DNA from: Vesta saturnalis
Lineage: Eukaryota; Arthropoda; Insecta; Coleoptera; Lampyridae
Reading direction: 5' to 3'
NCBI GenBank assembly: GCA_036346205.1
Contig: JARFJB010000931.1
Location: 1 to 64,000 of the forward strand
Length of the DNA: 64,000 bases
The notes beneath the pieces were generated by a model. The model saw nothing but the letters and a program-made list of their open reading frames with translations, made no database searches and was not told where the DNA came from. Shown here one piece after another: positions 32,198-44,359 of this stretch. The position numbers and the translations under genes were made by a program. The number at the start of each line of letters is the position of its first letter. Within the stretch, counting starts at the first letter, position 1.

Positions 32198-33040
32198 ATG
32201 GGAGATGAAAAAACAGAAACCGCAACAACGGGCAGCGATATGAACAGAATTGAAAAGATATTCCAATTAATTAATGATAATATGAATAAGATGGCCAATA
32301 TATTAGATACGATCACAAAAGAAATTAGTCAATTAAGAGAAGAAAATAACGCACTAAAAAGATAAAATGAGTATGCAGGAAGACAAAATACAACAACTTG
32401 AAAGGGAAATTAGGAAAAAAATATTGTAGTAAAAGGAATACAGGACGAAGAGTGCGAAAGTGAGATTAACACCAAAGAAAAGATTCAAATGGTTATACTT
32501 AAATGGGGATAGAAATTTATAATAAAATAGAAGTAAAAGCTCACAAAAGAAAATACGAAAACGAAAATATTAAGGAACACTAGAAACTTAAAAGGAACAG
32601 ACATCTGGATTGATGAAAATTGCCCCAAAAATATACAGGAGGAAAGAAAATTGTTGATACCAATAATGAAAAAAAGCTAGAAGCAAAGGAGATAAAGCAT
32701 TAATAAGGTACAATAAACTAATAATAAATAATGAAGTGCTTAAATCGCAAAAAAAACGGAAGAACAAGAAGGGAGAAAAATTGAGGAGAAAGAAAAGAAA
32801 AGAACGATGGAAGAAAGGTCTCCGGACGGTGATAGCTTACAAGAACAGTTGAGGAAGATAATCAAAACAACGAGATCAAAAAACTAGTTAATAAAGATAC
32901 GGAAGGAAATGCAATAACATACCAGACAAAGAAAAAGAAAATGAGTAAGGATAACAAAATAAAGAAGAAAAAAAATAAAAAATATAAAAATACAAACATA
33001 AAGACAGTCAAAGAAAATGAACTTGATAAAAAGTATAAAT
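32198..33040 (+). pseudogene. LINE ORF1 remnant (coiled-coil, RNA-binding type)
   Basis: ATG 32198 opens 55 codons (MGDEKTETATTGSDMNRIEK) with heptad-like spacing of I/L (IFQLINDNMNKMANILDTIT), then stops at TAA 32363-32365. Beyond it, in shifted frames, NIVVKGIQDEECESEINTKE and LKGTDIWIDENCPK match the RRM-like and C-terminal pieces of ORF1 in related insect LINEs. Low-complexity lysine-rich sequence follows. It would coat the element's RNA. Confidence 0.55.
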
Positions 33041-33099
33041 AATGAAAACCAAAAAGAAACTCAAACAAATAAGAAATTAAATATATAGAAATTAGGAGC

Positions 33100-35579
33100 A
33101 TGAAATACTAGAAGTATATATGGAAAAGAAATTGAAATAATAAACGAATTTGAGGAAGCAAATCTAGAAATTTTAGTGCTAAGTGAAACAAAAAGAGAAA
33201 GGAAATGGAGAAATAGGTTTAACAAATGGACACACATACAGTTGAGTACGGAATGACCAGAGAACAGCAACAGGAGTAGTACAATGACAATCATATCAGT
33301 GTATGGACCAGACGAAAATGAAAGAGTAGAAGAAAAAGAATAATTTTGGGAAGAACTAATACATATAACAGACGAAGCCAAAGGAATAGCATACATAGCA
33401 GGTGACTTCAACAGTAGAGTAGGAAAGAAAGATGAAGAATATAAACCAACAATAGGTCAACACGGAGAGGAAGTACGAAATAATAATGGAAAAAGACTGT
33501 TTGCCAACTGCATACCATAATAATAACCGACTCATTCTACCATCATAAGGAAATACATAAGTTCACTAGAGTACAAATAAATAGAGGACGGAAAGCAATC
33601 ATAGATTACATATTAGTAGAAAAAGAAGAGAGGAAAAACATATTACATAAGAGTAAGAAGAATGCAGAAATCTTCACTGACTACTACTTACTTACGGGAA
33701 AAATAAGACAGAATGATACGGAAACAGAAAAAACTTTAAAAACAATAAAACGAAGTCATATATCATTAAAAACATATAAACTTAGAGGTAAAGAAATTGC
33801 AAAAAGATATCAACAAACAACAGAAAACAATATAAAAGATAAAATGGATGAAATGAAACAGATAGATACACAAGAAGGTTGGAACTTATTTAAAGAAATA
33901 CTTAGTAATGCTGTAAAGAGACATGTGGGACACATAAGACGGAAAACGGGAAAAAACAAACAGCCAGGTGGACTAATGAGATAAAAGATGAAACCAAAAA
34001 AAAGAATAAATAATGGAAAAAATACCTAACAAACAAAACCACAGAACAATATGAACTATACAAAACCCAAAGAAAAGGAGGAGGAAAGTAGTGAGAAAAT
34101 TAAAAAATGGCAACACCTGGAGATGATAAAATTACAGCAGAAATGATCAAGAACCTGGGAGAGTCAGGGATGGAAATGCTTTTAAAAATATTAAACGAAG
34201 CATAGCAACATATAAAATACCAGAGGAATGGGAAGCAGCACTAATAATACCAATACACAAAAAGGGATGCGGAAAACAATGTAATAACTATAGGGGAATA
34301 ACACTCACTATCATAAAAATATACCAACAAATAATCAACAATAAGCTAAAAATAATAATAGAACCCCAGCTAGCAGGACCGCAAAGTGGATTTAGACCTG
34401 AAAGAAGTACACAAGGTCACATCTTTACAATAAGACAACTAATAGAGACAAGACAACAAAATAAAACTCTATACTTAGCCTTTATAGACCTGCAGAAGGC
34501 ATTTGACACAGTGCTTAGAGAAAAAGTGTGGAATGGACTGAAAGAAAAAGGAATGCATAATAAAATAATAATGGCGATCGAATATTTATATGAAACCAAC
34601 ATAAACTATACCTATAATAAGTAATAATATGAAACCAGAAGAGGTCAAAACAGGGAAGGGATTAAGACAGGGAGGAGGACTAAGTCCAATCTTATTTAAT
34701 TCACATATGGACAACATTATCAGGACAAGTGAACGAAACATAAAGAAACAGTTCGTAGGATACAGAAATCTAGAAAGAGTAGAAATAGCCGAAAGAGTTT
34801 TTGCAGATGATGTAGTGATAAAAGGCGGGAAATGAAAAAATATTACAAGGAAATCTAAATATATGGAAAGAAGTAATGGAATAAGAGGACATGAAAACAA
34901 ACATAGATAAAACTAAGATAATGGTAACTGGAGAACAGGGTATTAAGACAAGTGTTAAAATAGAAAACAACAAAATAGAACAAGTAAAAGAATGTAAATA
35001 CTTAGGAGTAAGTTTAGAGATAACAGGAAAACAAGAAGCCAACATAAGCGAGAGAATAGACAAAACAATAAAATTATACTATGCAATGAACACAAAATGT
35101 ATAAATAAGAAAGAAATTAGTAATCAAACCAAGATAAAAGTCTTTAACACAATATATAGACCAGTACTAACATATGGAAGTGAATCTAGGGTACCTTCAA
35201 ACAAACAAAAAACAAAATAATAGCTACAGAAATGGAATACCTTAGACGAATACTAGGAGTGATCAGAAAAGACAGAATAAGAAACACACAAATAAGAGAA
35301 GAATTAAGAGTAGAACCAATCCTACACATTGTAGAACGACAACTCAATTGGTGGGGACATATACAGTGAATGAACAACAAAAGACAAGTAAAGGCATTAT
35401 ACGAAGCAAGGACACAAGCAAAAAAGAAAAGAAGAAGACCAAGGAAAACATGGAACCAAGTTATAGAAGAAATAATACAAGAAAGAGACAAATCCTGGGA
35501 AGAGTCAAAACATTTAGCAAGATATAGAAAAGATTGGAGAAAATTTATGGAAAAAAAAACTGTAAATCTAGATATATAA
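33100..35579 (+). pseudogene. LINE ORF2 remnant (endonuclease + reverse transcriptase)
   Basis: Endonuclease: NEFEEANLEILVLSETK with its catalytic E, ISVYGPDENE, GIAYIAGDFNSRVGKKD with a catalytic D, and IDYILVEK. RT: TPGDDKITAEMIKNLGESG, motif A FIDLQKAFDTV, TGKGLRQGGGLSPILFNS, motif C RVFADDVVI with both aspartates kept, then VKECKYLGVSLEITG and a basic tail (RRRPRKTWNQVIEEI) ending at 35579. Catalytic boxes survive, yet more than ten stops or frameshifts separate them, so the copy is dead. Confidence 0.82.
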
Positions 35580-35653
35580 TGTAAACAATTAATTTAGAAT
35601 GTAAACCCGACACGGTTTAGGTATAGGGTTAAGGATTATAATAATAATAATAA

Positions 35654-35772
35654 TGTATTGGGGGCATAACTGGTTTTAATGGTCCTATGATAGTCTCCTA
35701 GCCTTCGTCCTAGCTCATTCGGGATCGAAATTGCGCTTAGGACCATAAAAATCTCATTATGCCCTTAATACA
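35654..35772. repeat. 119-bp foldback (MITE-like hairpin)
   Basis: TGTATTGGGGGCATAA at 35654 and, on the minus strand from 35772, TGTATTAAGGGCATAA are inverted copies. Pairing continues through TGGTTTTAATGGTCCTA against GAGATTTTTATGGTCCTA, giving arms of about 35 bp around a loop of about 45 nt. It directly abuts the TAA tail of the LINE. Confidence 0.7.
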
Positions 35773-37689
35773 TAAATAACGATTACTTATTCGTAAATTA
35801 CGTTAATACGGGTTGTTAATTGTCAACTTGCTGTCTTTCAAATGCCTTCGATGATGCTAAGTTGTAAAAACTTAACAAGGTCAGCTCTCAATTTTACAAC
35901 TAAGTAGCCTGTAAAAATTACTCTACATTGTTTATGCTTAGTTCGATTAATGCATGCTTGCGAATGAGTAATAAGTAATATTATATTACGTACCAAGGTG
36001 TAAATAACGACATTATTCTCGCTAGCGTCGAGGTGAACTATTTCTCGAGAGAATAATAATGACATCCTTCTGCTGAGGTATGTATACTATTTTATTCACA
36101 ATCATTTGGAAATAAAATACCTAATAATCAATAGCACATTCGTTGTAGTTACTCATATGATAATTATATCGGCATTGCGTTGCAAATGTTTCAGTGCCAT
36201 TTAACAATCATTTTGAAAGCTAATGAGAAAATTACTTTTATAAATTAATTATGTCTCAAGACCGCATTCATAAACCTACTCATTAATTCATGCATTAATT
36301 ACATTCATTTTCTACAGCAACAGATTTAAACTAAATTTAGATCTTTATACAGAGCTTTATTTACAAAAATTTACATTAAATAATATTGGTATCACGTTAT
36401 TAGATTAAAAGTTATTTAATAACTTACTCTGAGTGGACATAACATAATTATATATAAAAATGTTACAGGCGTAACAACTCTTTTTTGTGTTGTATAAAAT
36501 ATACCTCAATTTAAGATCTTTTCTTCATTTAGTTCTAAATACAAGTATTGAAATATTGGTATGAGGTAGGCAACTTAATTTGCATATCTTCATAGTGCCT
36601 ATTTTTGTAGAGATTTACATTCCCATAAACTGTTTTCTAGTCATTGAGTTGCGCAATGCATCGTGACTCAATTCTATAAGCAACGCGTCTGCGTTAAGTT
36701 AATCTGCTGATATCTTGTACACATGACCTCATCATCCTCCATTTTCACTTCCTGTTTAATGTCGAAGCATGAAGCTGCTTCTTTTTGATTTTATTTACAT
36801 TTATGTGAAAAACGCCATCAATTTGGTGGTAAGAGATATTTTTAATACATTTACATAAAATTTAAAGCATTTTGTTCTTTTTAGGCGTTTTTTTCTTTAC
36901 GTTTTAATAACGTTTTTACTTTAATTACACGTATATCATTACTTCAATTTACAACGTAATTGCATCTTGAGTACGCATTTGAATTTATTGTTGCGTACAT
37001 TTTTCGTTTTATGATCGCAATTTTTTTAGTGAATGGATACTTCCAAATAATGCAATAAGAAGTGGATTTAAAAATTTTAAGAAGAAGTTATACTGATTTT
37101 TTTAAAGATAATTCAGTTTGGGGTGCGGCTGATAACATTATGTCAAGATTGCACCATGATGACGCAGGAATGACTTCATCCTGTTAACCTCTCCGTATTC
37201 ATATTTAGATACCAGTGGTTGTCAAAAAGAAAAGTTTGTGTACAAAAATTTATAAGGTATCTATGTAGTGTTTTATTTAGTACTTTAAGAATAATTTTAA
37301 GACCTTCGTTATTTCATCATTACATTTAATTCAATAAACATAGTCTGTATATTGTTATTTTTTACATTTTTGTCAGGTCGGTTTAATTGTCCCGATAATT
37401 TAAAAAGAGACAATTTGGCGCCCGGGATAAATTTATTTTTTTACGTTCTTTATTATTAATGGTAACTGGTAATTAAGCAAATCATTTTAGTGAACCAACC
37501 CTATTAATCTACCGATGAGCCAAAGGCACAATTATAAGTGGTGTAAGATTAGTATTTTTTGGATAACTTACTTTATTATTATTTCAAAATTTTGTATACT
37601 ACACCTACGTTACACACATTATTTTTTATTACACAGGGTATAGCATTGTTGCTCAATAAATTAATTTTATAAAATTTTTCAGTTCATAC
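35773..37689. other. AT-rich stretch without genes
   Basis: No coding potential. A small inverted repeat AATTGTC/GACAATT sits near 37388-37417 next to TTGGCGCCCGGG, a weak primer-binding-site-like string. Confidence 0.4.
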
Positions 37690-39250
37690 AGATTTTCACC
37701 AGGTGATATCAGAATGTTATTTATACATCAAGCTCGTTGGAGAAACGTCCCAAACCATTGCATCGATGCTCAATTATGAAATTTTATGCATTGTTCGTTA
37801 CCATATGGATCTTGAGCAGGAGCTGTCAAAATCTTATTTAAACACTAATTTTTGTGAAAAGCATCCAAGGAAAATTTTACGATTTTTTTGGCCCTATGAA
37901 TTTTAACTAAAATATGTCAACACCATGATTTATGCACCAATTTTGTTGAAAAGGAGTCCCAAAGCTTTGTGTCGATGACCAATAGGTAAGTTTATTGCAT
38001 TTTGCGTGACCATATGGATTTTGGCCAAGAAATGACAAAATCGTTATTTACGCACCAATTTAATTGAAAAATCGTCCAAAAGCATTGGCTCATTGCCCGG
38101 TAAGTGAATTTAATGCATTTTCCGTAACCTTATGGATTTTGGCCAGGAGGTGTCAATATCGTTATATACGCACCAACTTCTGTAGAAGGTGAAGTGACTT
38201 TGATGTACCTTCTGTGACCATATAGATTTTGAGCATGAGATGTCAATGGCGGTATCTATGCACCATTTTTTTTAGAAAAACATACCAACGCATTGTGTTT
38301 TTCTGATCATATAGATTAAAAAACCAAGAAATATAAAAATCGTTATTTATGAACCAAGTTTCTTAGAAAAACGTCCAAAATCCTCATTGCCCAATAAGTT
38401 AATTTGAAGCATTTTTCTTGATCACAATGATTTTGACCACGATATTGTAAATTCGTTATTAGAGCACCAACTTTTCGTGGAAATATGAATGTTTACCAGA
38501 TGTCAAAGTTGTTATTTATGAACCCATTTTGTTTACAAAAGTTCGAAAGTATTGTATCGATGTCCAATACGAAAATTTGTTGCATTTTCGTGGTCATGTG
38601 CAATTTGGCCAAGAAATCTCAAAATCCTTATTTATGCTCCAATTTAGACGGAAAGACATCCCAAAGCATTGACTCGCTGCCCAATAGGTAAATTTTATGA
38701 ATTATCTGTTACCATACGGATTATAAAATGGTATTTATGTACCAATTTTGTTGGAAAAGCATCCCGTAGCATTTTATCGATGTCTAATAAGCAAATTTAT
38801 TACATTTTCCGTACCCATATGGATTTTGGCCAAGAAATGTCAAAATAGCTCCTTAAACACCAATTTAATTGGAAAACCGTCCCAAAGTATTGAATTTTTG
38901 TGACCAAATGAATTTTGGCTGAGATTAAACGCTTGTCACTTATACACTAATTATGTTGAAAATACGTCCCAGAGTTGCATCAATGACCAACACGTAAATT
39001 TAATGTATTTTCCATGACCACATAAATATTGGCTAATATGAGTAAAAATCGCGATTCATGCAACAACTTTGTTGAAAAACGCCCCAAAGCATTGTATCGT
39101 TGCACAATAAGTAAATTCCTCTGACCACGTGGATTTTGACGAAAAGCCAACATTGGTATATATGCACAAAATTCGTTGAAAACATGTTTGACCATATTGC
39201 ATTGTTGCCCAATGGTTGAATAAAACAAATTTTATCAATTGTGTAGCATC
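37690..39250 (+). repeat. Degenerate satellite array, unit about 115 bp (block 4, plus orientation)
   Basis: Landmark CCATATGGAT or variants occur at 37801, 38010, 38122, 38219, 38307 and 38422 and on to 39000; typical step is 112-118 bp with some shorter units (88, 97). Each unit runs: GACCATATGGATTTTGGCC, AAGAAATGTCAAAATCG, TTATTTATGCACCAATTT, GTTGGAAAA, CGTCCCAAAGCATTG, ATCGATGCCCAATA, AGTAAATTTATTGCATTTTC. About 13 units, strongly diverged from one another. Short frames inside are not genes. Confidence 0.88.
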
Positions 39251-42200
39251 GTTTGTTATCTCTTCCCTTAAGCATGAAATAACTTCTTTATAACGCATAA
39301 GATTATTATTGTTCTAGATCTTTAATAATATAAAAAGTACGGCAATTATTAACAGTAATATATTAAGTGTATTGTAACTTGCCCACAGTACTGGCTAACG
39401 GGATAAAAGAGCTTTTATTGCAGAAACCTTGAATGCATCCTAGCCAGTATAATCGAAGCACGAAATATATTTTACTTGACTATTGCATTGCATTCCAAGT
39501 TTAATAATGAAAAGTGTGTAAAAAATCAATCTTGTCTATCGAGTAGTTTCAGTTTGTAATTAGCTAGTTATTAAACATGTAGCTACAAACAATAATAAGT
39601 TTATGTAACACTTATCAGTTATTTGCAATGTGATTAGTTCAAAATCTGAAATTGGTGTTATTTCATTGGTTTACGAGGTTAGGTTGACATACGTATGCAA
39701 TAGTCTAGCTAATTACCTTGCAGTATTCTATCTCCTAAAATATTTTTGTTAACTGAAGTGATAAAGTTCAATGTAATGACTTATTTTGGAGTGAATAATT
39801 TAGATACGATTTCTGTTGCTTTGAATGTAACTTTAATGGTATATTAATTACACAATGGCCCAATTACGTTTCACTTAATTACATCAAAAAAGGAAAAATA
39901 CCAAATAACCTAAAATTCTTTGCATCTTTACAAATAAAGTTTAGCTCTCATTTTCAGTAGGACCTTTCAGATCAGCTTAGTGTAAGTACAAGGGCAGCGT
40001 GCCGTAAGATTTTTATTGCACTATTGCAATAAACCATTACGTTTTACACTAAAAATCAAGCAGAAAGTATTCGATTTTTGAATGGGCGTACAACAAAAAT
40101 ATGTATCACTGAACGTTTACCACTTTTATAAAATTATGTCAACATTTAGTTTTTCTAAGCTACTTCTAACTAGACCACTTGATTGAACTAGGATAATCGA
40201 TAGTCAATTATTATTATTTTTGCTTCCTTTAGTTATTTCGGTAAACAAAAGAAGACAACCTTGAATAGATGTCTAAAGATTACAATTGAAAATGAACTGC
40301 TTTATATTTGCGATCTTAAGCCGGATGTACTGTGCTTAACGACTCCGTTGTTACTGAAATTGTTTACCTGTACCTTGACATCTTCGTATTCCTAATTCAT
40401 AATAACAGTAAAAGATAAAAGCTTAAACTTAAACTTTTACGTATTTTGTGTAAAGTAGTTTCATCATAAAGATTCTGTTACTTTTAGCTAGTCCATATTT
40501 AAAAGGGAATGGGCACTGGTAGCGATTTCGAATTAACCAGTAGATTATTTCATTTTTTAGTTAACTTTCTTAAGTAATTCGATTTTCACAATTATTGGAA
40601 CTTTATTCTGATAGGTACCTATTATTATAACAAACATTGATAGAATTAGACACAGACACAGAGTTGAAATGAAGTCAAATGTAGAAATTAATCACACAAA
40701 ACTTTCCTCTTAATTATTAATTGAATTAATTTCTACATTTTAGTTTGCATTTGATACATTTCGTACTTGACTCAGAAGTTTCAGTTTTAGTATTAAAATT
40801 ACCTTAGCAGTCTATGTAAAGTACTCTATCAATCGTAGAATCCACTTTAAGATATAGTTCAAGAGAAAAATCCGTGGTATGCTCTGTAATTAAACATAAC
40901 TAGTGCATTGCCCAAACTTTACGTTATTACATTAATGAAAAGAAATGCATTTCTGTATAAGAGAGTTTTTTAAGATAACATGAAAATAATAGTATCTGAT
41001 GAAGTATATTTCAAGATAATCTAGGGTCCGTCAAGTATCCCTTAGACAAATACAGCTAAAGAACAGTTAGACACGGTAATGTAAAACTTTGTACCTTACA
41101 CCAATGATATTAACATGCCTAACACCATAATAGAAGTGCTAACACGTTAACAAAAAAGCGACTTAAACTAAAATATCAACTTCATTGTTTTATTTTTTTG
41201 GGTATTTAGAAATCCTTGTGTATTAATATATTTTCCAAATTTGTAAATGTTGATAACATATTGATAACATATAAAAAGATTTAGATATATTTTAGTTTAC
41301 ATTTCATTTTATACATTATAAAGCGTTTACGCTATACACGAAAAAAAACAATATTATTAAAATTATGCTTCTATTATTGTACAAGGGATTGAACAAGTGT
41401 ATAGACTAGTACAGGTACCTCTTGTGCTTGTAAAAATTCATAATAAAAATTTTATGATGCGCTTAAAACTATTTTTAAATTCGTATGACCAAAATTACGA
41501 TACAGTTTTAATAACCGTATTGTGGTGAATTTAAATTGTGTTCTACGTGAATATTTAGTGGTTAAAAGATAAACAAACTATGTATATATGTCTTTTATAG
41601 CAGATACATGTTGTTGCACTTATGTATTGTTACACGTCCAAACTGCACTAGGCGTCGTGTATGCTTACTAATGTAAGCGGGTTGCAAAGCCAGCTAACAG
41701 GGAGATGGGCGTGGTCGAAATAATAAGTAAAATGAATGATTAATACGATCAAACACCTTACACCGATACTTAAACAGCTCAGTCCGGGAAAATATGTCTC
41801 TAGGCGCCACCACAATCGAAACTTTGCTAATATAATTGTCTTAAGCTGGATGTTAATTAACCCTACTTGAGTGTGTAAAGTAGGATTGAGCTTACTCAGT
41901 AAACTCTTACACGAGGGTTCTAAAACAAACACTCGTCCAAAACAATTCAACTCAAACTCCAATATATTTAGTACTACCCAGGTTATTAAAAAACTTTTTG
42001 AATACACCTCGTATACCAAAACTTCCAGAATAAAATTTATCACTCAAATTCATTCACGTAACCAACTGTTATATTTTCTACTTATTAATGAATAAACTAT
42101 TCTTCTTTCAATGATCGGTAATTAATTTTTAAAATTCCTAACATGAACGATATCTTTTAAATTTAATTTAATTTTCATAACATTTCTGAATCGTACTGAC

Positions 42201-44359
42201 ATTCGTAAATATGCGTAAGTTCTCAAAACTCCAACTTTTTATTATACTTAATGAAATTTTAATTAACAGCTAATCCGTCACTAGTGCATTGCGCTAATGA
42301 AACTAACATGAAAATTTTGCAATCAACCTGGCAAATATGACTCTTCAGGTTGTTCATTAATCTTAAAATCCAAAAATATGCAAAGTCTACACTTTAACTT
42401 GTCAAAAACTACTAGGTCACCAATTAAGTAATCGTCACAACTATATCTCATACCTGGCTGAATAAACAACAAAATAAAAAGATAACGATAAATATATATT
42501 GTCCTGCATAAAATAATAAACAAATGACAAAGAAACAAACACAAATATATTTACATATACCACTACAGCGTGGTTGAAAATCAAAACCACACGTCACTGT
42601 CAATATAACTTTCTGCAATAATACTTACTACTATACAACCCAACACAACATAATTTGAGAACGATTATCTTTTCGCTTCTAAACTAATGAATATTTACTC
42701 AACATTACACAAATGAACTAAACAAAAAGGTAATCGTGCTTTACTAAATTTTCAAAGTACTTAAATATAATCCTTACTTAAAAATGTCCATTAATCCTAC
42801 GCTCTTTTCTTCTTTCTTCCGTAAATCAATTATTTGTAGTCCATTTGTATTCCTTAAATTGCCTGACTGCACATAACAAATGCTTCACAATTTCACAAAC
42901 ACTTATTCCTTTCTGTAATCACAAGTAGTCCAATAACACGTAATGATCTGTATACGTTTGGTTGCGTCTTAAAACGATTCTCGCAACCTTTTGGAAAGCT
43001 TAGTCCTTCCTTACACAAATAAACTTTTAATGTCACATAAAATTAACTTGACATTGGCTTAATTTATTACGGAAATTTCGTTTACTTAAAGGTGGCCCCA
43101 TAAATAATTTGAACTAAATATCGTTACAAGAACACGCGCTGCACTTAACACTAACGTAATAACTGTTAACTTTTTTATAAATCTGCTTACGCACTTTTTA
43201 CTTTCTTGAAAATAAACAAACTAATTTTATCTTCAATCCCAATTTAATTAATTGTTCTAGTTATGAATGTCTTATACGATTCATCCCCTTTCGGGTAACG
43301 CAGTTGCTTAAACAATGACTGCTTTCACTATTATTCACAAATATAACTCCAACTTAACCCATTCTAAGGTATACTACACCTAGCGCGCGTCTCCCCCAAC
43401 ATTCACCACAAGCAACAGCCAAAAACGAAAAAGCTCCCGTCAATCCCTGACTTTCCTATTTATAACTTCAGTCATCCATTTTTAAACATGTCTTCCTTCC
43501 GCGCTATATTCTCCAATAGTATTCATTCAAAATTTCATAGTTCCAACTGATGCTACCCTCTATACAAGCACGCGTGTAATTACAATACATCGACATGTTT
43601 GTTTTTACTTACAAATTTTACAATTACTTCATGAAGAAATCATTTTTCGTCATCACATTCATTCAGTAGCCACTCTGGACCATTACGCAACTTACAACAT
43701 TTATCTCCAACCTGCGCTCGATATCTTTCCGCAACATTTGCAAAAATAAGTACCATCTAAGGTCTCAAATCCCATATACATACATGTATTCTTAAAACAA
43801 ATTGCACAACATTACGAAAACCTTCTGAAATTTACACTTAAACATACCCAATCTTTCTCTACATATTTTCTAAAACATTCTACACTTATACTTCACATCT
43901 TCTGACCAAAATTACTCCTTTTCCACCAACATTCCATTCTTTACCAAGTAGCCAACAGTAGCAAAACAGAAGCAAACATTATCGTCCCATCGACAAATTT
44001 CTCTTCACATTTACATTCATCAGAATCTATTTATTCCAACACTAAAGTCTCTATAATATTCAAATACACGTATCTACATACTGAATTATATTTCTCCTAA
44101 ATTTCCAGTGGCGTATCATACACCCACATACATTATGCATACACACAAATTTTTTTTTTTTTTTCGTTCAAACTCAATACATCCGTACTCAAAACACGTC
44201 ATACACGTCATTATAACATCCTACATACAAGGTGCGTCAACGCAACCTGACAGTATCAATAAAAATTGGTTTATATAGTGGAATTTGCGGCAGTGTTCTG
44301 ATTTTGGCAATTTATGTTCCTTTTGAATCTGTGGAATACAATTAAGTTGTAAAACTTAA
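39251..44359. other. Long AT-rich stretch, unassigned
   Basis: Five kilobases without a recognisable gene or repeat on either strand. From about 42500 the plus strand is rich in A and C. On the minus strand a TATAAATAG box lies at 43456-43464 with a moderately GC-rich segment after it (43380-43450), resembling an LTR or Pol II promoter. No protein frame with family motifs follows. Confidence 0.4.

Larger units (their letters stand above)
31690..35653 (+). mobile_element. Long, mutated non-LTR retrotransposon ending in a TAA-repeat tail
   Basis: The plus strand is strikingly A-rich over about 4 kb. It carries a gag-like ORF1, an endonuclease/RT ORF2 and a 3' end in (ATA)n at 35636-35653 instead of poly(A). 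Microsatellite-type tails such as TAA repeats are known for I-, R4- and RTE-related LINEs. Both ORFs are riddled with stops and frameshifts. The minus strand shows many long T-rich frames that are shadows. Confidence 0.8.

Noticed and set aside
32862..33411. Hydrophobic minus-strand frames resembling membrane proteins
   Set aside because: Shadows of the A-rich LINE coding strand; poly-purine sequence gives F/L/S-rich antisense frames. Same for 34586-35491.
37690..39250. CRISPR-like array
   Set aside because: Eukaryotic context, units about 115 bp long and diverged, no constant repeat alternating with unique spacers.
41648..42043. 131-residue minus-strand frame
   Set aside because: No recognisable family, no promoter or splice context, AT-rich chance frame.
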